Counted from the stretch's first letter, positions 30,768 through 42,400 are shown. The stretch: DNA of 64,000 nt from Phaeodactylum tricornutum CCAP 1055/1 (GCF_000150955.2 NC_011677.1:372001-436000); one strand, 5' to 3'. Numbers and translations: made by a program. Notes: a model not told the origin generated them from the letters alone.

Positions 30768-32474
30768 TTAGAGCTTGCTTCGCAATCTCCCTGCGTCTTT
30801 GAAACGCTCCTGAAGTAGGAATTTCAGAATCTTCCCTGATGAATTCCGGGGTAATTCTTCCACTTCAAACAACCTACGCGGTCTCTTGTAGCCAGCTAAA
30901 GTTCCCTCCTTCGCGCAAAACTTCCGTACTTCTGAAACGCATGGACACGACCCCGAGCATACCAGAGCGCAGCATACCGCTTCGCCAAATCGTTCGTCAG
31001 GCAGAGCAAAGACGGCACACTCAACCACGCTTGGATGCATCGCCAGGATCCGCTCCACTTCGGAAGCCAAGACAGTCTCTCCACCTGTACGAATTACATC
31101 GTTGGCTCGTCCACAAAAATATAGTCGGTTCTCCTCGTCCCAGAAACCCAAGTCGTTTGTCAAATACCATTCCTCAAAGCGGCGAACAGGATTGAGTCCA
31201 CCACGTCTCCAATAGCCGTTCATGACATGTGCGCCAGCGGTACCAATGATACCTGGTGTATAAGATTCTTCAACAGCCTCGAGCGAGGGCTGTTTAGTTG
31301 CGTCAAAGATAGATATCCGTACGTGTCGAGGCGTCACCCCAACACAGTCTCCAGCCAGAGGAAGAGATTGGACGAGACATGAACGCTCCGCTGTTACATC
31401 GAAAAAAGTCATTGACGAAGCAGCCTCCGTACAGGCGTACGTTTGCACTACCCTTGCGTTGGGATATGTTTCAGTGAGAAAGTCTATTGTGGTGTTGGAA
31501 GCAGATTGTCCCCCGATGAGAATGAGGTCAACGTAAGGAAAGGTTTCGCCCGGTTGCATCTCTTTTTGAACGGCAAAGATCATTGCTGGCACCATAACGA
31601 GCGTGTTTGACGGTAGGGCGTGAGAAAGAGAATCCAGAAGACGAGAGGGGTCAAACTTTGAGCTCATACCGGGAGCTCCGGGGAAGATGAGTGTCCCACC
31701 GGCCAACCAGACTGCCAAAATACTGCTGAGACCTCCGACATGGAAGAAAGGAACAGTTGTAGCGAGCATTACAGTTTTCGAGGAGTATCGGCAAGGGGGC
31801 TGAAGCTTAGCTAACGCCTGCATGACCAGTGCCCGATGGCTCAGTCGGACTCCTTTGGGACCACTGGTTGTTCCGCTCGTGAAGACTATTAGTGCGTCAT
31901 CGTGGCTGAGCGGTAAGCGACTCAGCTCGAGAATACAGGCATTAAGGTCGTAGTCATTTGTGGTGGCGGATCGTCGTCTGTCGCTCTCGGGAACGATGAT
32001 TGGACCAAGTCGGACCAAGGAGGGAATGGGAAGGCTTACAACGAAATGAGCAATGATTCTGCTTGCTTCTTCAGCTGTCTCACGAAATTCTGGGCCATAC
32101 AACAGCAACGTCATGTCGTTAGAATTTGTGGATTGTAGCGCCTGTCCAACTTCAGCCACAGTCCATCTTGTATTAATGAGAGCAGGGAGAGCCCTTACAC
32201 AACTACTCGTGGCTGAGATGACCGACAGGAATAGATCTGGTGAGTTGTTGGAAAGGTAGGCTATCACGATCGTCGAGTCGGGCGAGGCATGAGTGATTCG
32301 TTCTTCAAAGGAATCGAAGATACTAGTTTTGAGCCACTCTTGATGTTGCACCAAGTATTCCTTGGCATGCTTGTACGAGATGGTGCGGCATGAGTGTTGG
32401 ATTTGATGAACCGCGTATGGATTGTCGTCAAGATCGGCACCCCGACGTTGTAAAAGTATTTTGGAAAGTTCCAT
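30768..32474 (-). CDS. AMP-forming acyl-CoA synthetase, 2-succinylbenzoate-CoA ligase-like, with peroxisomal SKL end
   Basis: A single exon of 568 residues. The adenylate-forming signature is complete: VFTSGTTSGPKGVRLSHRAL, the aromatic-rich TVPFFHVGGL, the A5 region QTYACTEAASSM, WYLTNDLGFWDEENRLYFCG with the ribose-binding Asp, RTGGETVLASEVERIL, and the C-terminal catalytic Lys in NSSGKILKFLL. The overall pattern resembles MenE/AAE14, which activates o-succinylbenzoate in phylloquinone synthesis, but other small-acid CoA ligases share it. The last three residues are SKL, the canonical PTS1. Plants place the next step (naphthoate synthase) in peroxisomes, so a peroxisomal MenE is plausible (inference). 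Substrate not proven. Confidence 0.82.
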   Translation of the reverse strand: MELSKILLQRRGADLDDNPYAVHQIQHSCRTISYKHAKEYLVQHQEWLKTSIFDSFEERITHASPDSTIVIAYLSNNSPDLFLSVISATSSCVRALPALINTRWTVAEVGQALQSTNSNDMTLLLYGPEFRETAEEASRIIAHFVVSLPIPSLVRLGPIIVPESDRRRSATTNDYDLNACILELSRLPLSHDDALIVFTSGTTSGPKGVRLSHRALVMQALAKLQPPCRYSSKTVMLATTVPFFHVGGLSSILAVWLAGGTLIFPGAPGMSSKFDPSRLLDSLSHALPSNTLVMVPAMIFAVQKEMQPGETFPYVDLILIGGQSASNTTIDFLTETYPNARVVQTYACTEAASSMTFFDVTAERSCLVQSLPLAGDCVGVTPRHVRISIFDATKQPSLEAVEESYTPGIIGTAGAHVMNGYWRRGGLNPVRRFEEWYLTNDLGFWDEENRLYFCGRANDVIRTGGETVLASEVERILAMHPSVVECAVFALPDERFGEAVCCALVCSGSCPCVSEVRKFCAKEGTLAGYKRPRRLFEVEELPRNSSGKILKFLLQERFKDAGRLRSKL

Positions 32475-33099
32475 GGTCCGCCACGGGAACTAATCCTAGT
32501 ACCTACTATATAAGTGAGTATGCCATTCGGAAAAAATGATCGCAACCGATAACTTTTCGCCAATCAATCCCCCAGTCCAATCGCGATTTTCTCGCTTTGA
32601 TCGCCATGTTATTGTTAGAATTGTGTGTGTAGCACAAAAGACACTTCGGCATGTCACCAGATGACGCAGACGGTGCGTGTGTCATCCGTCGCTACTTTCC
32701 TTTGTCTGTGCAACTATGGAAGTCACTCGTTGGTTCAAGTAACATGTAAAGGATAACTACTCTAAGAAATACTGCGGGAGCTCTTTTCCCACTTCTGGTT
32801 GGTAATCACCGATTGGAAAAGAGCATCTCGTAGGGCACTAACAGGCCAACGATTGTTCTAGGTATAACATACTTTTATTATTATCACAGTGGCGCTACCA
32901 TCAAGTCTCAGCTTTCCCTTGTTTTCGCGCAGGTTTGTAACTGGCAGTGATCAGCGGAAATATTGGTACATTTACTTCGGTTCTGATTCTTGCGGTACAC
33001 GAATAAATAAGTACAAGCATACACAGTAATTATCGTTGATCCTCGGGACATTTTCATGACGTTCAAAAGTTGACACGAAGAATCGCTCTCAAAGTTATG

Positions 33100-33118
33100 T
33101 TACAGTCAGTTACTGTAA
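33100..33118. promoter_or_regulatory. double motif TTACAGTCA-G-TTACTGTAA
   Basis: Two TNACWGTNA matches one base apart, 51 bp before ATG 33169. It is the only tight pair in the window. Confidence 0.4.
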
Positions 33119-33168
33119 ATCATATAATTTCTGTACCATCCCTTTCACTCTTCTCTCCATACTTTGGG

Positions 33169-33498
33169 ATGACCAGAGCGAGCAGCTTCGCAGGAATTCT
33201 GCTACGGTCCATCGGCAGTCTGACCGCGCCGTACGCTTGGGTTGCAAACGTACGGACATGTTCTATTTCATTTCAAAAAACTTGTCTCTACCAACAAAGT
33301 GGCCGAAATCGCATTGTCTTTCCATTACTCGTCCACAACCATATTCAGCGGAAAGATGGCCCATGGGTTGACAATCTACGACAGTCCTGCGGATGCATTA
33401 ACAAGCGGGCAATGGCCGAAAGTTGGACCTGCTGTACGGCAAAGAGGCGTCGCTACATCGAGGGGGCGTTCAATTCAATCGCTTCTGTCTCGTGTTAG
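33169..33498 (+). CDS. possible small unknown gene
   Basis: A 109-codon frame opened by the first ATG after the double promoter-type motif. The first 27 residues (MTRASSFAGILLRSIGSL...) are basic and hydroxylated with no acidic residue, like a mitochondrial presequence. The rest is Cys/Arg-rich and unconvincing. It may instead be exon 1 of a spliced gene that continues in the frame ending at 33589. Low confidence. Confidence 0.22.
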   Translation: MTRASSFAGILLRSIGSLTAPYAWVANVRTCSISFQKTCLYQQSGRNRIVFPLLVHNHIQRKDGPWVDNLRQSCGCINKRAMAESWTCCTAKRRRYIEGAFNSIASVSC

Positions 33499-34259
33499 TG
33501 ATCGTAATCTAGGCCGCCTTGGGATCCAAGTCCAATACAGATCCACTAATTTTGACGGCAACCAGTACTACTGTACAACCGGAAAATAGACCACTTAAAG
33601 TTCAATGAGAACCTCCCAATTTCGAACGTCCGTCCCACGTGCAACCACTTTCGCTTCTTGTGTAGACTTTGGTAATCGGGATCACAGCGATTATCGATGA
33701 CTGCGAGTGGTAGGCTAGCGCGGCGAGTAGTAGTTGTGGTTCTTAAGGCAATTCCTTTCCAGTTCTGGATGCATGGCGAATGAAGCCTGTCGTGTGTGTG
33801 AAGGCGGGACCAGCGATCTGTATCATTTCCAGCTGGCCCTACAATGGTTGGCCTAGTCTCGATTTGGAACCAAATCGGCATGAACTTTGATAGGGCAACG
33901 AAGACTGACCAATGAGGCTTCTCTGTCGCGTTGTCCGCTGATGGCGATTGGGACTCCCGTCAAGAACAAAGCATCCGGAATATGGGACGCATTCGAGTCT
34001 ACAAATAGGGTAATTCAGAGCCAACTTGGTAGACTTTGATGACAAAGCAAGCGAGGATGCATTGGGTCACTCTCTGGGTGAAACAAAGGGTTGGCTAATT
34101 GATAAAACCATCCATTGGCAGCTCCGGCAATATAATGGTACTGTCGAGATAATGTTGTTCCATCTCCATTCTGAACCGAAACATCGCTAGAGCTGTTCTA
34201 ATATTTCTTATTACTCGAATTTGTTCACGGTGCCATTCAAAAAGAGATGATCGACACAA

Positions 34260-36494
34260 CTACAAAAGTGTACAACAACAGGTTGCACTGTGATTGGTTG
34301 GGACCAACGGTTCCCCTGTTTTTCGCTCGTAGATGAGAAATTCAATCACTTCCGCAGCAAAGGCATGTGGGTTAGTCCAGTCCCAGTACTTGTAGACGTT
34401 TTCGTCTTCTTCCGTTATGACCATCGCTTGGTAGGCTTTGTCCTCGACAAAGTTCCCAATTTCCGACTGACTTGCTGCGTTCACATCTTTGGCGGGAACG
34501 AACGGCGGTCGTTTTCGATCGGATATAATTGCTTCCCAATTCATATTCTTGAACCATGGATGTGCCATTATCTCTTCACATCCGGAAGAACCTAATCTTG
34601 TTTTTTCATTCTTATCAAGTAGCCTGCTACATAAGTCTGCGGCTTCCGGCTCGAACTTATCATCTGGAAATTGCGGATCCATCTCCAGTGTAGCATAATC
34701 AATAGCTTTTTCTTTCGTTTGCTTGCCGCTGTCCAGCCCAAAGTTCAGCGCTGCCTCGGATCGAAATGGATTCGATCCTGAAATAAACTCGGCAACACAG
34801 CACCCAAAACTAAACCAATCTACAGAGTGACCATAAGGTTTCCTCTTCCCTTTCTTGTCGCGCCGTAGCATTTCAGGGGCCCAGTACCCTCGGGTTCCTG
34901 CTGCTCCGTGAAGGTCGGGTGTGACTTTGATGGCTAGACCGAGGTCAGTAATTTTGACGCGACCATCGTCTGCTAACAAGCAGTTCTCCGGTTTAAGATC
35001 GCGATATACATACGTTTTGTCGTGCAAAGCTTGTAATCCAAGCATTATACGCGCAGTATAGTATTGACATTCCCTTTTCGGAAACCGCCCTCTCTGGTGC
35101 AAAAGAAAACCCAGATCTCCGCCGGTCATGAGATCAAGAATCAGGTACACCTCATCTTTCGATTGGAACGAATATTTCAGATTGACGACAAAGTTGCTCT
35201 CGACCGCCGCCAATGCGTACCGTTCATTTAAGGCAAGTTGTTCCGACTTCTTCATCTTTATCCGTCTTTTGTTCATCACTTTCATGGCGTATAATTTTCC
35301 GGACGTTCCTTTCTTACAGGCTGAAAAGGGAAGAAGAAATGAGAGTGAGTTTCCTCCTGAATGCATTTACAAAAACTAGCCATCTTGACGCATACCTGTC
35401 ACGAGTCCAAATCCACCACGACCCAAGACACGCATTACGAAAAAGTCTTCAGGCATGACGCGTCGATCCTGATACCAAAGAAAATTTTGAAGTTTGAGAA
35501 ATTCTTCTGAGGCAACAAACTGATCCCAGTAATCTCGCTTTAGGCTCTCCATAACAATCGCGTCTGCTTCATCAAACATGTGTCGTGAGATGTTTTTTTG
35601 CGAATTGGACCGAAATCGGTGCGTCAAGTCTCGCATTGACGAAATGTCAGAAGCTGAGGAAGCAAGGGAAATGATCGAATCTGTCTTGCTCTGTCTGGTT
35701 GCCAAAGATTGTGTAGCACTTTCGTTTGACTTGACGATATCATTATTCGTAGGTCCGCCCTCGCCGCTCAAATTGCTTACTGTTAATTTTGACTTCTCGA
35801 CATTGTTGGCGCTATAATCAGCTGTGATTTCGCTATGCTGATCGTCACCGCCATTTCCAAGCAGCACTTTTGAGGTCTCTGGAACAATCAACGTTGTTGG
35901 TAGGGAAGCTGGTAATGTAAGATTCCTTTCTGTTCGCTCTAGTTCGACTAACTCGGTATAGATCTGCTTCCGTACACTTCCTTTGACCCCAATGCATGTT
36001 TCAGAACATATAGGATAATCTAGATACGCTTCGATGAGTTCAGATAGTCGAGAGGCACCCACTTTTGTCTTTTCGCGCTCCAAGCTGTATTCGTTGATTT
36101 CGGTCCGTGGTGGCTCTCGAAGAAAGCCTGGCTTTTCGGGATCGTCACATCTAGGCGACAAGAAGTCAGCTACTATATGCCGTGCTTGTTCTAGTCGGGG
36201 CCGTCCCTGCATTGCTTTGAAACGAACCACCTGTTCACAAAAATTCATACGGGTGTAATCATTTCGTCTCTGCTTGACAAAGGATGAAAAAAGAAAAAAG
36301 CCGATCCGAGATGACATTGTCCATTCTATTGAAAACGCCTCTGGCCCATCCCGTTTCCGGACGGTTCGTTGCCAGGCTCCAAGCTGTTCGGCGTTGGGCA
36401 AGTTCCACGGCAAAACAGGACGCGGACCATCTTCCTGCGCTGCAATCGCTGTCACGTACTGGGCGTCTTCGATGGCGTCCTGCAATTCTTCCAT
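34260..36494 (-). CDS. G-protein-coupled receptor kinase-type AGC kinase (GRK)
   Basis: Exon 1 is 35396-36494 and exon 2 is 34260-35320 (75-bp intron, phase 1), 719 residues. An RGS-homology-like segment occupies about 30-175. It is interrupted by a Ser/Asn-rich insert of about 125 residues, then resumes with YWDQFVASEEFLKLQNFL just before the kinase, as in GRKs. The kinase domain (about 355-620) has VLGRGGFGLV, YAMKVMNKRRIKMKKSEQ, ALNERYAL, YRDLKPENCLL, and the DLG motif (KITDLGLAIKV) that marks GRKs among AGC kinases. The C-terminal extension has PFVPAKDVNAASQSEIGNF, close to the GRK pattern. The protein ends CCCTLL. CTLL is a CaaX box with Leu, which favours geranylgeranylation, and the preceding Cys could be palmitoylated. 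It should be membrane-bound and phosphorylate an activated receptor. Confidence 0.9.
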
Positions 36495-37512
36495 TGTTAA
36501 CTAGCGAAAATCCCGATAGCCGTTCCTGACCAATTTAAAAAGCAGCGTTTGTGAATAGCGCGCTATCGTTCGGTTTCAACAGCCATACCAATCTTCCTAG
36601 TCTGAACGGGGGAAGCTTCATGCACTTTAATCGTTCCAGTACCGCTGTACAGGAATTGTAGCAGCAAAGTGCTTGCCACTTACTTTGCGTCTGTTGTAAC
36701 TTTCGGCAGCAGCAGCAACAAAAAATAGAAAATGTTGCCTTATGCTGCAGGAGGCCTTCGGTTTTCCAGGTTTATGGGTGAGTCGACGCCTTCTGGGTAC
36801 CTCAAAAATTCAAATTTGCTAAGGTGATATACTGGAATCTGTGTTTAATATCGAAATGGAGAATAAAAAAAGAAGCACGATCAGGCTAAAGAAAGGAAGC
36901 CAGCGAACGAATACGGGCAACAATCGAGCCGACGATATACGCTTGCGGTGTGGTGTGGCTATCTCCAACGATTGGCGGTGTCCGAGAAATTGTTGAGTAA
37001 TTGTGAGAGGAACGTTTTGGCTGGCGTTCCTGTTAGCAACATGTGCTGTGCTGCATGAATTTGGAGAAGCTCGGAATCTAGTGCAACGCGCTGTATCGGT
37101 GATTCGTCCCAAAAAGGCGACAGAAAAAATTTAAGTATTTTCACTAAACGTAAGAGATAAGTGACCTTGTTATGTAAAACAAACTTTACTTAGTGGAAAA
37201 CGACATGGAATGTACACGTTGGATTAAGGGGGAAATAAAATGAAAGGAAATTTTAAGTATGCATTAACTATAAATTCACGAAAAAATTGTGTGCCGTTGC
37301 GATATCTGACAGTGAGTGCACAGATAGGTAACAGTAAGGAATTTTTCAATTCCATCCTCGTTGTCTTGGACGCGAACACCATTGAGGATGAGACCAACTC
37401 TAGTTAGATACACCCAAGCCGAGTATAGAATACATACTCACAGTCAGCGATCTCGATTGTCGTTATACCTTCTCGCTTTGCTCAGTGTTTAGATCGCGCC
37501 GTGCGCTACTAG
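36495..37512. other. intergenic region
   Basis: About 1 kb between divergent genes, AT-rich in 37120-37340, no gene. TAACTATAA at 37265-37273 shares the following ATTCACGA with the TAACTGTAA copy at 1181. TCACAGTCA at 37438-37446. Confidence 0.45.
37438..37446. promoter_or_regulatory. TCACAGTCA motif ahead of the recombinase gene
   Basis: Match 67 bp before ATG 37513, the same spacing as at host genes in the window. Confidence 0.4.
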
Positions 37513-39363
37513 ATGGTAGTATTTCCTTGGCTAAGAACAGCGTTAGCAGTATGCTGGTGCTCGCTTTCTTCCGATTCGACGAGCTGCCGAACTTCACGTG
37601 TTCTCACGGCGCTTCCTTTCGAGAACGAAATAAATCACAACCAGATTGTTTCGTCGCAAGAAGATCCGCTCCTATGTGCTCTCCGAGAAATGGATTTTTC
37701 GGGTGCTCAACAGGACAATATCCTCACAGAGTTGAGTAAGGTGGGGCTTTGGAATACAGAAACGCTCTGTAGCCGAGATTTGTTGGCCGTCTCTCGTGAT
37801 TTTGTGGACGCTCCGATGGAGCTAAGTCAAGTTCTGCGAAGAGATTTTGGTCTCCCAGTACTAATATCCCACCAGGCACGGGCTGTGGTTTTGTACGCAC
37901 TCAGATCTCAAAAGGATCCAAAATTGACTCCGACGGAAGACTCACTGTCAACACAATCATCACGCGTCTCGTTACAGCGTGCGAACAAATCTCAACTCAC
38001 AGAACCAACACCTCTCGAATCAAATCCGCAGGAGACAGCGTTGACCCCTTCAGCTCCAAAACGACAACTATTTAAACAAGTTGTAGTTAACGAAATGTCG
38101 CAGAAACGCCATCGAAAGGATCATACATACGACTACGGCTTGCCACGGGACTACGCTACGGTCTTTCCTACTCTCGGCGCTGAGCTAGACGCCTTTTTCA
38201 CTTTCATGACTAAGCCCTCTATATTGTCGTCAGAACCCCCACTTCGTGTTGTCACGGCCAACGTTTATTTGCGACACGCCAAGTTATTCCTGGGTTGGTA
38301 CGTTAACATATATCAGTGTCAGGGGGAACTCGACCCATCCATGGAGCCAAAATTTGGAACGACCGACCCATCACTCTACAATATTATTCCCAATCAGGAA
38401 AAGAATTCGGCTACGTGCTTTATCGACTTTCTTCTTTGGCTCCGATCAAACCGACAGATATCGGTATCTTACGAAGCCAACGTATTGAGAGGCATTACCA
38501 AAATGCTCAAATTTCGCTTTGCTCGGGATTGTTCGCCGGACAGAACTGGCGACCCCAGCAAACCATTTGATGATGTTCCCATTCTTCGTGAACTTCGTAA
38601 ATTGCACCGCCAAGCTAATGGACAGCAGCGCTTGGCCCCTCGTGTCAGTGACGAAACCAAAAAATGGTTGTCCTGGCCGGAGTATCTTGGTGTTGTCCAA
38701 CAATCTCTGACAGAAGTGGATCAACTTTTACGAGCGTACAATGGACCCGACCCAGAAACAGTTGAAGCAAGCTTTACAGTCGAACAACGAAGAATTTCTG
38801 TTGCTTATCAAAAGTATCTGATTTTGGCTATTTTTGCCAGCATTCCCGATCGACAACGGACAATACGGGAACTTGAGTTGGATCGTTCGTTCGTCAAGGA
38901 CATTGCGAGCGATAGCTGGGGTATTAAGCATGCACCCGACGATTACAAAACTGGCAAAACATATGGGGAACGACCGTTACTGCAATTATCGCCTTCGCTA
39001 ACGCCAGCTATAGAGGGCTTTGTGTCACACTGGCGCCTTTGTTTGCGACCCCAGACTAAGCATGTGTTTGTCCAACCCAGAACTTGCAATCCGTTGACAC
39101 AGGATTCCGTCTACCAAATTGTATCTCGGGCATGCTTTCAGTACACTGGGAAGCGAACCAATCCGCATTTGCTGCGGGATATGATTGTGACGCACGTACG
39201 GGAGTCAGACGCATCTGAAAAGCAATTGGAAGCATTGGCATTATTTATGGGCCATTCCATTCAAGTGCAACGTGCATCTTACGATCGGCGTACATTGAAT
39301 GACAAGGTGGCACCTGCCGTCGAGCTCATAAGATCTTTGAATTCTGTCTCATTGATGAAATAA
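37513..39363 (+). CDS. tyrosine recombinase / phage-integrase family protein
   Basis: A single exon of 616 residues; a second in-frame ATG at 37690 (MDFSG) could be the true start. The N-terminal third is unlike known domains. A SAM-like core-binding region precedes the catalytic domain at about 430-595. All expected active-site positions are seen: Arg in IPDRQRTIREL (near 447), His and Arg in NPHLLRDM (near 552), His in FMGHS (near 579), and the nucleophile Tyr in ASYDRRT (near 588). Tyrosine recombinases cut and rejoin DNA. In stramenopiles they occur in Crypton transposons and as host-like single genes. I see no terminal repeats, second transposon gene or decay, and the promoter motif matches the neighbours. 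Domesticated or mobile is undecided. Confidence 0.8.
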   Translation: MVVFPWLRTALAVCWCSLSSDSTSCRTSRVLTALPFENEINHNQIVSSQEDPLLCALREMDFSGAQQDNILTELSKVGLWNTETLCSRDLLAVSRDFVDAPMELSQVLRRDFGLPVLISHQARAVVLYALRSQKDPKLTPTEDSLSTQSSRVSLQRANKSQLTEPTPLESNPQETALTPSAPKRQLFKQVVVNEMSQKRHRKDHTYDYGLPRDYATVFPTLGAELDAFFTFMTKPSILSSEPPLRVVTANVYLRHAKLFLGWYVNIYQCQGELDPSMEPKFGTTDPSLYNIIPNQEKNSATCFIDFLLWLRSNRQISVSYEANVLRGITKMLKFRFARDCSPDRTGDPSKPFDDVPILRELRKLHRQANGQQRLAPRVSDETKKWLSWPEYLGVVQQSLTEVDQLLRAYNGPDPETVEASFTVEQRRISVAYQKYLILAIFASIPDRQRTIRELELDRSFVKDIASDSWGIKHAPDDYKTGKTYGERPLLQLSPSLTPAIEGFVSHWRLCLRPQTKHVFVQPRTCNPLTQDSVYQIVSRACFQYTGKRTNPHLLRDMIVTHVRESDASEKQLEALALFMGHSIQVQRASYDRRTLNDKVAPAVELIRSLNSVSLMK

Positions 39364-39496
39364 AATGTAAGGAATTCGGATCCGAATGAAGTCCAAGGTA
39401 CGCTACGAGATACAATATAATCGGGATTTTTCTACAGTAAAGATAGCCTTTGCAATGTTAGACATTGCGTTGTTAGTGTACATTGGAAGGGCTATT
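39364..39496. other. short convergent intergenic gap
   Basis: 132 bp between the recombinase stop and the HECT ligase stop. AT-rich, a likely shared 3' UTR/polyadenylation region. Confidence 0.4.
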
Positions 39497-42400
39497 CTAA
39501 GCAAACAAGAAGCCGCTGGCACCTTCGTTGATAGCTAGCAAGAACTTCTCACGCATTTCTTCCTCACTGCTATACGGCGGGAGGTCTAATGAGTTGAAAC
39601 ATGTGTGAGCGGACATGAGGGAGCCCATAGGTCTGCCGACTTTGTGAATGCTAAACTTTTGAATGCCTCTCATGCCTTGAAGCTCGGAGAATCCGCTCAA
39701 AGGGACCTTGGAACTTCCCGTAACAAATTGCAGAAATGTCGCCTTCTCGTTTCTTGAAAGCGACATCATAATGTTCCAAAACCACTCTATTTCATTTTCA
39801 GTGGCTTTCCATCCAACATAGTCCGTATTCTTCTTTAGATCGAAGACATCTATATCTGGCAACCCTGAAATCAACAGTTCGAGTTCTCTGGCAGTAAAGA
39901 TGGCGATGTGATCTACATCCACTAGCTCGTAAAACCCGTCGAGATAGGCTTTTATCTGGCTCTGGATAGCAGTTGTCATGCGATGTTGACAAACCATGCG
40001 AACATATTCCTCCTTATTTGTCTCTGTGACGGCGACGCTTCTTCCGTCTGAGATTAAATCAATCACTTGACTTCGTCCAAAAGAGTGGTCGTCTATAGAA
40101 AACGTAAGATCCAGACCGATGTCTGCCAAGTTGTACTCGAGTATCGTCTTTAAATTCTTGTAATAATCAGGGTCAATGGCTTCCATGTCGTGATGTGTCG
40201 GCTTCAGTCCCAACATGTGCTTGTAAAGACTTCTCGTAAAGTGAGCATCCAGGAGGTATCCGTCGGATACAGCTTTGCCAACAATTCGGCCAACGAACCG
40301 AAAGTAACTCAAGTGGTCGGGGTTTATACTGCTGTTCGGGTTGGGTTGGAACGTACATCCATCTTCGGTAGAAGTGAACAGCGCGTAGTTTGGATTGAAA
40401 ATCTCTTTCGCGAGGATCGCGAAAAACTCCCGAGAAAGACCTCCGGCGTCAACACCTTCTTCGTTTCTAAAAGTAATCTGGAGCCGACCTCGCATCTCAT
40501 CAGCATTGCGAAGCCGAAGTTGGTGGTAGGCGTCTTCAAATACGTACTTGCGTCGAATCTGAAGGCGCAAACTGCCGTGGCGCCGACTGGCCTGTTGCCT
40601 GAGTCGACGCATTTGAGTTTTGAACCACTGACGTTTCACATCGAAATCCAGAAAGGCTCTACATCTTGGTGTTTGAACGAGCGCTCGGAGCCCTTTGTCA
40701 AGCAGCCCAGAGTTATTGCGAATTAAAGCATTCAGCAAAACTCTATTGCCTGAAACAAAATCAAGCAGCCTCTTGCCACCAACAAGATTCTCTAGGGCAA
40801 TCGCAGCTCCATCTGCAAAATCTTCGCCCACAACTCGAGTTGCACTTGCATTTGCTACAAAGAATGCTTCAATTGACGGTAGAAATCGTGTCAAGAGACC
40901 AGCAGCGCTATTCCGAAGCTTCTTCGTCTGCGCTGCATTTTCATCAATACTACCATCTTCGTCATCGTTGCGATCGGTATTTTCCAATCCTGTTTCGTTC
41001 TCCTTCCCATTGGCATCCTTCACCCCTTCCAAAACTTGAACCACCTTTAAACACAAGTTCAGCTCGTTCCAGAGATCATCAAATTCTATCTGGCGGAGTA
41101 TGTGGACTAATTCGTCAGTGACGACAACGCTGGAGTCCTTTTTGCTGGAAGATCCGTCGGGAATGTCAGCGCACAACGCTTGTAGCGTCTGTAGAACACG
41201 TAACAATTTCAGCTCGCTTGTGCTCGTTGACAAAGTCACCGAACTCGAGACTGCTCCCAAGGTTCGGTGGCTTTCCTTTCCGGTTTGGTTTTCGCGGACG
41301 ATGAATTGTTGTTTTGCATGGGCAGACACAGCTTCATCTATACGGATCCTCAACGCTCTAAGATCATGAATTGAATCGCTTGCGAGTGAATGAGCAACCC
41401 CGGCAAGCTCAGCCAACACTAATCCTCTATTAGATTCAACTCGGCATAGCCGCCGAACAATTGTGTTGACTTTGGAAAAAGCGTTGTCTCGAAATGTCTC
41501 CATACGAAGAATAGAGCACAAACGCTTCAGCCGTTCTGGTGAGATCTCAATGCCAGGTGCTTGGACCCAAATTTTTCCACTCAATGCCGCTGCTTCAACG
41601 TCTGACTGTGGGATCTCAATCTCTTCGTCGGGAGTACGGGACAGATGCGAAAGAGGTGAAATAGCAGCTTCAAGAAGTGATAGAAGCTGGTCTAGGTTTG
41701 TCGAGCTCTTTGCGAACATCGGTTTGTCCAGAAGATCTAGGAACTTCTCAAAGCAGGTGGTCCTGCCTCCTAAGGACACATCAGCAATTGGTTCCGTTAT
41801 GCAATGTAAACTGAAGCGGGGCGAATTTTTGCACAATTGAAGAGCGGTTTCAATTAGTCGTGTAGCCACTACGGGGGGCAAGCGTGAGGCTGAGTGGGAA
41901 CCTGCTGAGCCACGTGGTAGGTTGGCAGCAACAGCTGCGGCGGTCCCGAGCCCTTGTCTCCGTCGCAGAAGCGAAGCAGAGACGCTCATAGAGAACGCGT
42001 CTACTGCAGAATCTTGAGCGGCGGCTCCAAGAAGAACAGTCGGAGGAAAGTTCTCTATTTGATCGAACAATACATCCATCGATTTTCGCCAACAGTCCTC
42101 GGATGAGTATTCTTTCATATAAGACTCTGCTACTGCCTGTGCCCCAACGCTATCTTCGTGTAGGAGATTAACGAGGATTGAGGACAGCACAACCCGGAGG
42201 TCATGGTTTGTCGAAAGATTCTGAAAGAGCCTTTGTAGAAGGCGCTGGGGTCGAATAGGAGACAGCAAATACATCAGCTTGAAAAATAGCGTGAGATCTG
42301 CGGCAGACACGGGATACGGTAGATGCTCAGGGAGATACAAAGGGGCTTGGCGATCGACTTCAACTCGTAATCTTCCGACACGGTGGCGTCTGACTGACGA

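Larger units (their letters stand above)
32475..34259. other. intergenic region with a possible small gene near 33169
   Basis: About 1.8 kb. The only hint of a gene is the pair of motif matches at 33100-33108 and 33110-33118 just ahead of ATG 33169. From there a frame of 109 codons runs to 33498 and a second frame downstream (ATG 33355 to 33589) looks more protein-like. I cannot find a splice that joins them in frame, and neither resembles a family I know. Confidence 0.35.
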
